DNA from: CAZOKZ01 sp964580585
GTDB taxonomy: Bacteria; Sumerlaeota; Sumerlaeia; SLMS01; JAHLLQ01
DNA length: 64,000 nucleotides
Assembly (NCBI GenBank): GCA_964580585.1
Contig: CAZOKZ010000017.1
Location: forward strand, 1 to 64,000
Direction of reading: 5' to 3'
The position numbers and the translations under genes were made by a program. Of this stretch, positions 25,743-34,378 are shown piece after piece. Each line of letters starts with the position of its first letter. The first letter of the stretch is position 1. The notes under the pieces were generated by a model. The model had not been told where the DNA came from, did no database searches, and was given only the letters and a program-made list of their open reading frames with translations.

Positions 25743-26714
25743 ATGGATAAAAATTCCAAAATTTTTCTAGCGGGTCGAGGTGGCATGGTGGGAAGCGCAA
25801 TTGCGCGCCGTCTCGATGCGATGGGGTTTACAAACATCGTTGGACCGGGTTCGACGGAACTGGATTTGCAAAATCAGCAGGCCGTGACCGCCTTTTTCGC
25901 CAAGGAACGTCCGAGCTACGTTTTTCTGGCGGCGGCGAAAGTCGGTGGTATTTACGCGAACAACACCTATCCGGCCGATTTTATCTATAACAACCTGCAA
26001 ATCCAGATGAACGTGATTCACTCGGCGTGGAAATTTCAAACGCGCAAATTACTCTTTCTCGGCAGTTCCTGCATTTATCCGAAATTTTCTCCCCAACCGA
26101 TCAAAGAAGAATACCTGCTAACCGGGTTGCTCGAACCGACGAACGAACCCTATGCGATCGCAAAAATCGCGGGCATTAAAATGTGCCAGGCATTCAATCG
26201 ACAATTCGGCACAAACTTTATCTCTGTCATGCCGACGAACCTGTATGGGCCGAACGATAATTACGATCCGATGAATTCACACGTTTTGCCCGCGTTGATT
26301 CGTCGTTTTCACGAAGCGAAAATCAACCAACAGCCCGAAGTCGTCGTTTGGGGAACGGGCACGCCATTGCGTGAATTCACCTATGTGGATGACTTGGCGG
26401 ACGCGTGCATATTCCTGATGGAACACTACGATGGTGACGACATCGTGAACATCGGCACAGGGCACGAGGTTACGATTTCCGATCTCGCTCATTTGGTGGC
26501 GGAAGTCTTAGGCTATGAAGGCCAAGTTCGTTTCGATCCATCAAAACCCGACGGTACGCCTCGAAAATTACTCGACGTTTCGCGCCTGCATGGCATGGGC
26601 TGGCACGCTAAGGTCTCTTTACGCGAAGGCATCGGGCAAGCGTACGAGGATTATCTGAATACTGGTGGACGGATCGGTCATCGCGCAAAGAACATTACGC
26701 GCAACGAAGAGTAA
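25743..26714 (+). CDS. fcl: GDP-L-fucose synthase
   Basis: 323 residues. A short-chain dehydrogenase/epimerase that converts GDP-4-keto-6-deoxymannose to GDP-L-fucose. The NADP-binding loop is GRGGMVG (11-17), and the catalytic residues are S109, Y137 and K141 (GSSCIYPK and EPYAIAK). The EYLLTGLLEPTNEPYA and HVLPALIRRFHEAK strings are diagnostic for the family. No GDP-mannose dehydratase gene is in the window. With the nearby glycosyltransferases it may feed surface polysaccharide synthesis. A bidirectional-looking terminator follows. Confidence 0.93.
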   Translation: MDKNSKIFLAGRGGMVGSAIARRLDAMGFTNIVGPGSTELDLQNQQAVTAFFAKERPSYVFLAAAKVGGIYANNTYPADFIYNNLQIQMNVIHSAWKFQTRKLLFLGSSCIYPKFSPQPIKEEYLLTGLLEPTNEPYAIAKIAGIKMCQAFNRQFGTNFISVMPTNLYGPNDNYDPMNSHVLPALIRRFHEAKINQQPEVVVWGTGTPLREFTYVDDLADACIFLMEHYDGDDIVNIGTGHEVTISDLAHLVAEVLGYEGQVRFDPSKPDGTPRKLLDVSRLHGMGWHAKVSLREGIGQAYEDYLNTGGRIGHRAKNITRNEE

Positions 26715-26716
26715 AG

Positions 26717-26765
26717 AAGACGTTATCCGCTTTGGGGTGCGGATTATTTGGCGTCTTTTTTTTCT
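26717..26765. terminator. Terminator between convergent fcl and the permease gene
   Basis: Nested stems AAGACG (26717-26722) with CGTCTT (26752-26757), and ATCCGC (26725-26730) with GCGGAT (26739-26744), are followed by TTTTTTTT. The structure overlaps the last codons of the minus-strand gene. Confidence 0.75.
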
Positions 26766-28306
26766 TTCGACGTTTTTTTGTGCCCAGGAACTTTCTTTGG
26801 CGGATCGTCCAGGTTCTCTTTTCCTGTCGTTCGTCGCCATTCCGTTTCCAGATCGTCCCAGAAAAATTCCTTCAGCAACACCCGTCCAATACACGCTGCG
26901 GGCACCGCGATGATCATGCCCATTAACCCAAACTGGCCGCCAAGTGCCAACGCCATGATTACGACCACCGGGTGAAGCTGGGCGCTCTTGCCAACGATCT
27001 TCGGTTGGAAAACGAAGCCATCGATTACCTGAATCAAGCCAAACAACGCGATTACCAAGCCGCTGAAAATCAACTTTTCCTTCGTGTCCGGATGCGCGTC
27101 GCTCATCAGCATATACAACACCGCGGGCGTGGCGCCCATCACGGGACCAAGGTATGGGATCAGGTTCCCAATACCCGCAATGAAACCGATCAACAGCGCA
27201 TATTGCTTCAGCCCGAGTACCATCAGACCCACAAACGTCAGCAACCCGACCAGCACGGCGGAGATGACCTGCCCGCGAATGAATCCACCAACCGCATGAT
27301 CGAGTTTTTCCAGCACGTCGAAAAAACGCGCTTCGTATTTGTCGGGACATAAAATTTCAACCACCCCGCGAAACGATGCAAAGTCGATCAGCAGGTAAAT
27401 ACTGACCAAAATCGTCAAAATCAAAAACATCGTCGAGTTGATTACCGCGCCGATGGCCGAAGCCACACCGCTGAACACTCGCCCGACGATACCTGCACTC
27501 CCCGAAGCGGCTTCGCGCGCCGCCGTGCGGACCGAGGAACTCCCCAACGCCTTTTGCGCCAGATCGTCTGGGTTGATATTGTGCTCACGCATCCACACGT
27601 TGAATCCGTTGACGAGCGAATCCCAGGTTCCCGTGGGATTTTTCAGTTGGGCGCGATTTCCTATCACTTCGTTTATCAGGAATCTAATCGGAACTTCATT
27701 TCCCATTCCATGAATAAATTTTTTGTCCAATGCCTGGATAATTTCAGTGGCTATTGCTGGATAGGCATCGTGCTTGAGGGCCCAGTTTTTGAAAAAAGCG
27801 GTCGCGTCCTTGTCGGATATATTTTGTTTGCTCGATTCGAGCGCTTCGAGCTCCGCTTCCAAATCGTCGTACAGATCGATACGCGTTTCTATTTCTTTGG
27901 GCGACATTCCGCTGAGTTTCATACTCACGGCGGGCAGGATTTTTTCCTGTGTCGTGTCGCGAATACCGCGATAGGCGCCTTTAATTTGTGTGGTTAGTAT
28001 GGGAATAATGATCGCAATGAACAAAGCCATGATCAGCAGAATGATCAGGTTTACTACCACAACGCCGCCCACGCGTGTCAGCTTCAGTCGCCGTTGGACG
28101 AAGTTAACAATCGGGTTGAAAATGTATGCCACGACCAACGCGACAATAAACGGTGCAAGGATGCTGACCAGAGCGGCAATCGCAGGCCACAGTGCGGAAA
28201 TAGCATAGGCAAAACCGGCTACGATAATCATGTAGCCGATCATTAACGCAATTTTGCGCATGTGCGGATCGAGTTGAAACGCGGATGGGGGATTTTTTTC
28301 AGACAT
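26744..28306 (-). CDS. AI-2E family (PerM/UPF0118) permease
   Basis: 520 residues. Eight or so hydrophobic helices with a large soluble insert (about residues 95-240), as usual in this family. The C-terminal half contains GFIRGQVISAVLVGLLTFVGLMVLGLKQYALLIGFIAGIGNLIPYLGPVMG, whose NLIPYLGP core is the hallmark. HPVVVIMALALGGQFGLMGMIIAVPAA follows. Family members move autoinducer-2 or sodium; the substrate here is unknown. The insert is unusually long and charged (KQNISDKDATAFFKNW), and the C-terminus is a lysine-rich tail. It lies downstream of the foldase gene, 75 bp away. Confidence 0.88.
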   Translation of the reverse strand: MSEKNPPSAFQLDPHMRKIALMIGYMIIVAGFAYAISALWPAIAALVSILAPFIVALVVAYIFNPIVNFVQRRLKLTRVGGVVVVNLIILLIMALFIAIIIPILTTQIKGAYRGIRDTTQEKILPAVSMKLSGMSPKEIETRIDLYDDLEAELEALESSKQNISDKDATAFFKNWALKHDAYPAIATEIIQALDKKFIHGMGNEVPIRFLINEVIGNRAQLKNPTGTWDSLVNGFNVWMREHNINPDDLAQKALGSSSVRTAAREAASGSAGIVGRVFSGVASAIGAVINSTMFLILTILVSIYLLIDFASFRGVVEILCPDKYEARFFDVLEKLDHAVGGFIRGQVISAVLVGLLTFVGLMVLGLKQYALLIGFIAGIGNLIPYLGPVMGATPAVLYMLMSDAHPDTKEKLIFSGLVIALFGLIQVIDGFVFQPKIVGKSAQLHPVVVIMALALGGQFGLMGMIIAVPAACIGRVLLKEFFWDDLETEWRRTTGKENLDDPPKKVPGHKKTSKEKKDAK

Positions 28307-28381
28307 CGTACCCTCGTGGGATTTCCTGTGGAGTCTTTACGCCGGCGCGAATGTCTTATTCATTTCAATTTCAAACCCGGA

Positions 28382-30178
28382 TTAAAATTTCCAAACCAGT
28401 TTACCCGACTCTTCCAGTTCCTGGACGCGTTTGCGTGCGGGAAGCCGCGTGGCGTTTTCGATCAGCATCTCGCGCGCTCGTTCGCGTACTTCCGCCGTAT
28501 CGGGTTCGGGCCTTGCCCGTTCCTCGGCCACGTAATACGTCACCACCGAACCGTCTAACTCGCGTTTTGGCGGGGTAAACTGACCAATTTGGTAAGCGCC
28601 AAAATCCAGACCCAATTGTTCACGCGCTTCGTGCGCGGTGAAAATACCTGCCATGTCGAAATTCGTCGTAAATTCAGCCGCTTCCGTCGGCAGTAACCGC
28701 CGCACGACTTGTTCGGGATAAACAAAAGCCGATGGACCCGATACGCTGACACGGTCGTTTATCAGTCGTATGGCTTCGGCGACTTTTTCCTGTTGGAACG
28801 AGAGCATCTCCGCCACCAGAGCGGTTTGTTGTGCACGCGTCAGGCCACGAGGATTTTCCGAACGCGAGACCAGCTTCCAAATCGTGCGGTCCGACGTTGG
28901 GGCCAGCTCATCGCGATGCAAGTTGATGTATTGGTCCAGTTGCTCGTCGGTGGGATTGATCGATGCCAGACGCGTTTTGATCGTTTGACGCGCCAGAATC
29001 ATTTGCTCGGCTAACTCCAACGCGTTTTCATATTCGGGCTCGTCCAACAACCCGAACGCGCCGAGTTCTTGCGCGGCAACTTCCGCGCGAATCAAATCTT
29101 TGACTTTTTTCACCAACGCCGTTGGCGTGCGACCGACGGCTTTGTTGCGGAACTCGGGGTAGAGTTCCAGAAATTCACCCTTGGTCATGGACCAACCTCG
29201 AACCGTGGCGACTTCCATCTCGGGTTCGAGCGCATGGAAGTACTCCGCGCGGTTCATTGGATAAGCGTTCTTAATGGCCTTTTGCAATTCCAGGTCGAAT
29301 TGCTGCGCATAAAAACGCGGCAACAACACACTTCGGATTTCGTCTTCCACTTCGCCGAGCGGTCGGTGGTTCGATTCGCTGCGCGAGATAACCTCGTACA
29401 CGAAAATCCCTGCCCGCGTTTCAATCGGTCGGCTGATCTGGTTGGTCAGGAGTCCAAAAACTTCCTCCTCGATCCGTTCGTCCACATCGCCCTGTCCACG
29501 ACGCACCGTGAACGTTGCGCCTGCCGACGGTTCGAGCAGCAATTCCTGATGCTTTTGCAAAATAGCGTACAAGCCGCCTTTTTCCATGGCTTCTTCGCGA
29601 TATTGTTCGGCCAATCGACGTGCGTCGTTAATTTGCTCGAGATCGACGATGTCCTCGATCGGCACACGCAACCGGCGCACCACGGCGCGTTCGGGAGCGG
29701 CATACAAATCTTCATGCTGGCGGTAATATTGCGCCACATCCATCGCGGAAATTTGCACGCGAGGTTTTACCAGTTTCTCGCCGAAAAGCATAAACGCAGC
29801 GGGAGCCGCCAGAATACGGCGCGCTTTGTCGAGCGACACCGTGCTCTCAAACTCGGCTGCTTCAGGCATTTCCGACAGTATGCGCGATTCCAACATGGAA
29901 CGAACGGTGGTTTCCAGGGCACTGGAGGCATCGAGCGCGTTAGCGGGCGATTTCCAATCGCGCACCAGCAAAGGGTCGCCGCCGGTTAATTCCAACCAAA
30001 GGTACACATCCTGTTCGTCGATGGCCTCGCCGCCAACAGTCGCGATGGCGGTGTAAGGGTCTGGCTGCCATGTATCGCGAAAAATCGCCAGATTCGGCGC
30101 GGCGGGTGCCATCGAATGCCAACCGCCTAGCACTAAAACTCCAGCAACGGCGATTCGGGTAAGGAATTTTTTCATCAT
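28382..30178 (-). CDS. SurA/PpiD-like periplasmic foldase with peptidyl-prolyl isomerase-like domains
   Basis: 598 residues with a signal peptide (about residues 1-26, ending PAA|P). The first part, VGGEAIDEQDVYLWLELTGGDPLL...ETTVRSMLESRIL, is the SurA N-terminal-like helical domain. Residues about 150-300 resemble a parvulin domain with the elements YAAPERAVVRRLRVP and GIFVYEVISRSESNHRPLGEVEDEIRSVLL. A second, more diverged repeat lies at about 310-560 and ends in VVTYYVAEERARPEPDTAEVRERAREMLIEN. It is probably a periplasmic chaperone for outer-membrane or secreted proteins. Whether the isomerase sites are active cannot be judged. Confidence 0.75.
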   Translation of the reverse strand: MMKKFLTRIAVAGVLVLGGWHSMAPAAPNLAIFRDTWQPDPYTAIATVGGEAIDEQDVYLWLELTGGDPLLVRDWKSPANALDASSALETTVRSMLESRILSEMPEAAEFESTVSLDKARRILAAPAAFMLFGEKLVKPRVQISAMDVAQYYRQHEDLYAAPERAVVRRLRVPIEDIVDLEQINDARRLAEQYREEAMEKGGLYAILQKHQELLLEPSAGATFTVRRGQGDVDERIEEEVFGLLTNQISRPIETRAGIFVYEVISRSESNHRPLGEVEDEIRSVLLPRFYAQQFDLELQKAIKNAYPMNRAEYFHALEPEMEVATVRGWSMTKGEFLELYPEFRNKAVGRTPTALVKKVKDLIRAEVAAQELGAFGLLDEPEYENALELAEQMILARQTIKTRLASINPTDEQLDQYINLHRDELAPTSDRTIWKLVSRSENPRGLTRAQQTALVAEMLSFQQEKVAEAIRLINDRVSVSGPSAFVYPEQVVRRLLPTEAAEFTTNFDMAGIFTAHEAREQLGLDFGAYQIGQFTPPKRELDGSVVTYYVAEERARPEPDTAEVRERAREMLIENATRLPARKRVQELEESGKLVWKF

Positions 30179-30220
30179 TCGGAAACTCCTGAAAGTTCGG
30201 ACAGGATAAACAGGCTGAGA

Positions 30221-31630
30221 TTATTTTTCACCAGCCAGCGACTTCAATTTGTACCACAACCGCAACGGCAGTTTCTCGCGCAAGTTCCGCAACGATGCCC
30301 GGTCGGTCAACAACCCGTTCACCTGCCCGTCGGCTTTCAGCCGTGCCCACAATCGTGCTTCGATATCTGCGCCTTTCTTATCTGGCGCATGATTTGGGCG
30401 TTCGCACCACGAAAGGAATTCCCCCAGCGTCTGCTCGGGGGCAAATGCTTTGCGTGCTTTGCGTCGAGCAAGCCGCGCGCGCTTTTCCCACGATTCGGCA
30501 TTCGCGGCACTTTCGACCAGCGCCTCTGCAAGTGCCTTTGCGTTGCCGAGCGGCACAACCTCACCAGCTTTGTTGGCCGAAATCCACGCAGCTATTTCCG
30601 TGCCCTCGGTTGTCAGCACCGGCACGCCTGCCCCCAGCATATTCGTCAGGCGATTACGTGCGCCAAACCGCGTTTCCGTGTTCCGACTGTCGATATTGAT
30701 GCCCACATTTGCCCGCGCGTGCAATGTTACTACGGCATCCGTTTCGACCCAACCGAGCAAGTGTGTGCGCTCGGCGGGCAGGCGTTCGGCGGCGAGCTTT
30801 TTGAATTTGGTAAACGTGTTGTCGTCGTGTCCGGTCACTGCGCCGCCCGTGGCGACAAAATGCAGACGCGGCTCATGCTCCATGGCCAATTTCAAACCGT
30901 TCGCGAGCAACTCGATGTCCGTCCACGTGTTAAAACCGCCGCTCCAAAGCACCACATGGGCGTCGTCGGGCAACGTCGGGGAGGTGAGCAATGATTTCGG
31001 CGCGCGTTTGAGCTGATCGTAGAGCGGATAAATCGCGTTCGCGACCGGCGTGGCAAACGGCCAATCGAACGTCGCGCCGGTCAGGCGGCCAATCAGCGAC
31101 AGCTCGCCGTAGAGTGCGTCCGCCTGGCGTTCGCTTACCGTTGAAAACCGGTCGCCACGCAGCAACGTGCTGACTTCCAGGCGCCAGAAATGATCCAGAT
31201 CGCGGTCGTGGCGCACACGCGCGGCGCGGGTTTGGCCCTCGGCCATGGTCCAGCCGTTCAGGTCTGCCCAAAACGGCACGCGCGGTTCTGCGCGCGCCAG
31301 CAAATACGCCGGATACGCGTTAATGCCTACCACGCCATCGTAAGTTTTCTGGCTTACAATGCGGCGAATCATTGTCACGATTCGGTTTTCGTCCGCCGTC
31401 GTAAACGACTTGTATTTGAAACGATCCTGGTATTTTTTCAGTTGGGAGATGGATTGTCCAGCGACGGCATCCTCGCATCCGGGAATCGGGACAGTCGAGA
31501 GCGCTACCTGATGTCCCGCTGCGCGCATCGGCTCGACAAAATGCATCGTACGCAGGCATTGGCCGCTGACCAGTTTGGTGTCAGCCTCGTCGAGCAACGG
31601 TCCTGTACCGATAACCAGAAAACGTCCCAT
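30221..31630 (-). CDS. Glycosyltransferase, GT-B fold (GT4-like)
   Basis: 469 residues. The N-terminus MGRFLVIGTGPLLDEADTKLVSGQCLRTMHFVEPMRAAGHQVAL and the later VVLWSGGFNTWTDIELLANGL are typical of a GT-B donor/acceptor pair. HLLGWVE and the NIDSRNTETRFGARNRLTNMLGAGVPVLTTEGTEIAAWI region carry the glutamate-containing sugar-nucleotide site. It probably adds sugars to a surface polysaccharide. It starts nine bp after the stop of the GT2 gene, so the two form an operon. Confidence 0.8.
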   Translation of the reverse strand: MGRFLVIGTGPLLDEADTKLVSGQCLRTMHFVEPMRAAGHQVALSTVPIPGCEDAVAGQSISQLKKYQDRFKYKSFTTADENRIVTMIRRIVSQKTYDGVVGINAYPAYLLARAEPRVPFWADLNGWTMAEGQTRAARVRHDRDLDHFWRLEVSTLLRGDRFSTVSERQADALYGELSLIGRLTGATFDWPFATPVANAIYPLYDQLKRAPKSLLTSPTLPDDAHVVLWSGGFNTWTDIELLANGLKLAMEHEPRLHFVATGGAVTGHDDNTFTKFKKLAAERLPAERTHLLGWVETDAVVTLHARANVGINIDSRNTETRFGARNRLTNMLGAGVPVLTTEGTEIAAWISANKAGEVVPLGNAKALAEALVESAANAESWEKRARLARRKARKAFAPEQTLGEFLSWCERPNHAPDKKGADIEARLWARLKADGQVNGLLTDRASLRNLREKLPLRLWYKLKSLAGEK

Positions 31631-31639
31631 AGAAAATCC

Positions 31640-32602
31640 TCATCGCCGGTTGCGTCTTAAGCTTTCGATTTCGCGCCATTGAATGGCGGCCCAGGCATAG
31701 GCTTGCGCCAATGGCCACAAATTATCCCACGGGCGATGGCGAGCCATCCAGCGGGCTTCGGCGCGAATGGACCGCATCAAATCCCAGCCGCGCTGGTGTT
31801 TCAGCAGAAATCTCCACCGATTGCGAGCATACATCGTCAAAAACCGGCGGCTGAACTTCTCGGTCGTTTGCGATTCGTGGTGAATCACCGTCGAATCGGG
31901 AATCACCCGAACGCCCCAACCGGCCTCGCGCGCGCGAAAACACCAATCGACTTCCTCGAAATAAATCGGCCAGAACCCTTCGTCCAGCATCCCGATTTCG
32001 CGCACCGCTTCGCGCCGAGCGGCCAGCGCCGCCCCCGTCGCATAATCGACCTCGCGCGGTTCGAACACGGTTTGCTCGTCGATGGACAGGCCATAATCCA
32101 AGTGCTGAGTCAAACCGTTGGGTTCCACCACGCCGCCCAGGTGCTGGATCGTTTTTCGGTCGGGATAGAGCAACCGCACGCCTGCGACGCCAAGTTTCGA
32201 GTCCTGCACAAACGCCGCATCGAGCGCCGCCAGCCAATCGGATTCCGGTTCCGTATCATCGTTCAGCAACACAAGCACGTCACCCGTGGCGTTCAACATG
32301 CCCAGGTTGTTTCCACCCGCGAATCCGAGGTTTTTAGGCGCGCGAACCAGGATAACTTCCGGGTAACGGTCGAGGACGAACGCGCTCGTGCCGTCTGTCG
32401 AACCGTTATCGACCACGATGACCTCGTGCGGCGGGGGATCGCACTCCCGCAACGCATCGAGCGGCATGGCGAGGCGCTGCCGCCCATTGAGCGAAACGAT
32501 GATGATGGAAAAACGAAGGCGAAGGGACACGGCGGGATGGGTCTCGGTGCAGGGGTGAGGAATTTTCTGTTTACTCGTTTCCAACCAAAATACTGATAGC
32601 AT
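31640..32602 (-). CDS. Family 2 glycosyltransferase (rhamnosyltransferase-like)
   Basis: About 320 residues from ATG 32602. An earlier ATG (32650) lies inside the palindromic repeat, and the first 16 residues it adds are repeat-encoded, so it is not preferred. The GT-A core FSIIIVSLNGRQRL, VVDNGSTDGTSAFV, PKNLGFAGGNNLGM and LLNDDTEPESDWL is complete, with the DD metal motif. GEVDW-type acceptor motif FEEVDWCFRAREAGW follows. It resembles WbbL-like rhamnosyltransferases. It is followed by the GT-B gene. Its 5' region has been invaded by the repeat cassette, which may have replaced the original promoter. Confidence 0.88.
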   Translation of the reverse strand: MLSVFWLETSKQKIPHPCTETHPAVSLRLRFSIIIVSLNGRQRLAMPLDALRECDPPPHEVIVVDNGSTDGTSAFVLDRYPEVILVRAPKNLGFAGGNNLGMLNATGDVLVLLNDDTEPESDWLAALDAAFVQDSKLGVAGVRLLYPDRKTIQHLGGVVEPNGLTQHLDYGLSIDEQTVFEPREVDYATGAALAARREAVREIGMLDEGFWPIYFEEVDWCFRAREAGWGVRVIPDSTVIHHESQTTEKFSRRFLTMYARNRWRFLLKHQRGWDLMRSIRAEARWMARHRPWDNLWPLAQAYAWAAIQWREIESLRRNRR

Positions 32603-32616
32603 GGAAACAAGAAAAC

Positions 32617-33032
32617 GTCCCGTCAGGGACGCTTGAAGGTAGCCCAGCACTTCAGTGCTGGGTAAGCGGTTTTTTAGTCAATCGAGTCCCGGAGGGACGA
32701 TTGAAGCCCTCCTTATCCCCAAAGGTATCTTTTGTCGTATTCGATTCCGTGTTTCTTCAAAAATTCGAGATATTCTTCCTGAAATGTCTTCCGACGGTGA
32801 TGTTCGGCTTGGTTACGGATATAATGATCGGTTGCATCCAATTGAGAAACGCCAACGGTGAATGCGCCGAGGCGCGTTCTTTGGTGGAAAATACTCAATG
32901 ATAGTGGAGTTTGGTGTACGTGTGGCTCATGGATTCGATGGCGTTTCAGCCGTCCCTCCGGGACTCGGTTGTAATGAATCCCAGGTCCCAGCAGTGAACT
33001 GCTGGGCTACGTTCAATCGTCCCTGACGGGAC
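32617..33032. mobile_element. RAYT cassette: mirrored REP-like palindromes around a transposase remnant
   Basis: Left side, in order: GTCCCGTCAGGGAC (32617-32630), CCCAGCACTTCAGTGCTGGG (32643-32662) and GTCCCGGAGGGAC (32686-32698). Right side, mirrored: GTCCCTCCGGGAC (32952-32964), CCCAGCAGTGAACTGCTGGG (32987-33006) and GTCCCTGACGGGAC (33019-33032). The three palindromes of the left copy match those of the right copy in reverse order. Between them lies the 3' part of a REP-associated tyrosine transposase gene. The left side reaches into the 5' region of the GT2 gene, and the right side ends 16 bp from the PfkB kinase gene stop. Confidence 0.85.
32713..32898 (-). pseudogene. C-terminal remnant of a REP-associated tyrosine transposase (RAYT, IS200-like)
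   Basis: The minus strand reads LGAFTVGVSQLDATDHYIRN followed by QAEHHRRKTFQEEYLEFLKK and HGIEYDKRYLWG, then stop. This matches the highly conserved C-terminus of RAYT/Y1 transposase-like proteins (YI.NQ.EHHR..TFQEE...LK..EYDERYLW). The N-terminal two thirds, with the HUH and catalytic tyrosine, are missing. It is therefore a non-functional fragment. Flanking palindromes are the presumed REP substrates. Confidence 0.85.
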
Positions 33033-33047
33033 TAGAAGCGGCTAAAG

Positions 33048-34061
33048 TCACACCGTGCTCAATTCCTCGTCCACGGGTTCACCCAGCCAGCCTTTGGCGA
33101 TTTGAACGTAGAGTTCGGGAAAATGTTTCTTCGCGTTGGCTTCAAGTCCGTTGGCCACAGCGGCCAGTGTGTCCGGTCCGCCGCCCTGGGTGTTCAAGCC
33201 ACTCAGGGTCGTTGCCAGTAGTCCCGCACGCGCCGGGTTGCGATATCGAAGCATTCCCACCACAAAGGCGGATGAAAAGCAGTCGCCGCAGCCGGTGGTA
33301 TCCTGGATTTCCTTCACATCGATGGCGGGATAGCGTAAAATTCGCGGTTTTTTGTCGTCGGCCATGCGATGGGCGACGATGGCCCCCTTGCCGCCAATTG
33401 TCACGGCGGCGGCTTTGATGTTTCGTACCGAAAGCATTTCCAGGGCAGCTTTGCGGAATTCCTCTTCCGTGGTCGGTTTTGTCCCCGTCAGCAACTCGAT
33501 TTCCCATTCGTTGGCCTGGACGGTATCCACTTGGGCCAGCCAATCGCGCCAGTTGGGCAATCCCTTGGGGGTCAACTTCCCTTTTTCGTCGAGTTCCTTG
33601 CCCAGATTATGAATATCCAGGTGAACGTGAGCTTCGGTTTGCGAGCGTAATTCTCCGAGCAATTCCAGGCTGATTTCACGGCCATTGATGACATTCACCA
33701 GAATGGCGGAAGCATCGAGCAGCGTGAGCATGTGCTTCATTTCCAGCTCAGGCGTGCGAATCGTCATGATCTCTTCGCGGTCGCTCGACGTCTGGTAACG
33801 AAGAATGTTTTCGTCCGTGCCCGTGGGGCTTGGAAACATGGTCGCCGTGCTGATCTGCGGGAATTCAAAGAAATACTCTTTGTTCAGCGACTGAAGGTGG
33901 TCGGCATCCAAAAAACAGTAGGGGAGGATTCTATCCGTTGAACGTGTCAACGAGGCTAAGGCCAGCAGGTTGTAGAGTATGCCTCCGAACGACTCTCGAC
34001 GTTCGCCGCGCACCGTATGGATTTCATCCCGCATCACGGTTCCAATGACTGCGATTTTCAA
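33048..34061 (-). CDS. PfkB-family carbohydrate kinase
   Basis: 337 residues. The C-terminal signature DTTGCGDCFSSAF starts at residue 254, with D260 as the catalytic base; GCGD replaces the more common GAGD. The N-terminus MKIAVIGTVMRDEIHTVRGERRESFGGILYNLLALA has the substrate-binding GG motif. VQANEWEIELLTG and AAVTIGGKGAIV are the usual family strings. It would phosphorylate a sugar or nucleoside; the substrate cannot be told. It is transcribed towards the repeat cassette. Confidence 0.88.
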   Translation of the reverse strand: MKIAVIGTVMRDEIHTVRGERRESFGGILYNLLALASLTRSTDRILPYCFLDADHLQSLNKEYFFEFPQISTATMFPSPTGTDENILRYQTSSDREEIMTIRTPELEMKHMLTLLDASAILVNVINGREISLELLGELRSQTEAHVHLDIHNLGKELDEKGKLTPKGLPNWRDWLAQVDTVQANEWEIELLTGTKPTTEEEFRKAALEMLSVRNIKAAAVTIGGKGAIVAHRMADDKKPRILRYPAIDVKEIQDTTGCGDCFSSAFVVGMLRYRNPARAGLLATTLSGLNTQGGGPDTLAAVANGLEANAKKHFPELYVQIAKGWLGEPVDEELSTV

Positions 34062-34378
34062 CGCGCATTCCTCCGAGCCGGTGAACTGAATTATTGCATG
34101 AAACTACGGGGACCATTCTTTCGAGGTCAAGCAAGGGATGCGCAATGAATAATTTTGTTGTCTTGTTTTGAAATGCGCTTTCCTTCGGGGGGCAGAGACC
34201 TGGAGGACGATTTGAGACAAACCTTACCCGGATGGTGTCAGTCCTTTACTCATCCAAGTACGGCTGCAAAGCCGAAAAACGACGCTTGCCTTCCGGTGTG
34301 CGAGACGAAATGATCCCACGCGAAAAGGCATGAAATTCAAGATCGAACGATTCTTTCAAAGATGAGGACCCAAAGCTG
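34062..34378. other. Intergenic region between divergent genes
   Basis: No gene, repeat or convincing promoter is seen apart from a small hairpin CGGCTGCAAAGCCG. It must contain divergent promoters for the kinase and the lipoprotein gene. Confidence 0.4.

Noticed and set aside
32603..32650. Upstream ATG at 32650 as the start of the GT2 gene
   Set aside because: The added 16 residues are encoded by the palindromic repeat and do not belong to the glycosyltransferase fold.
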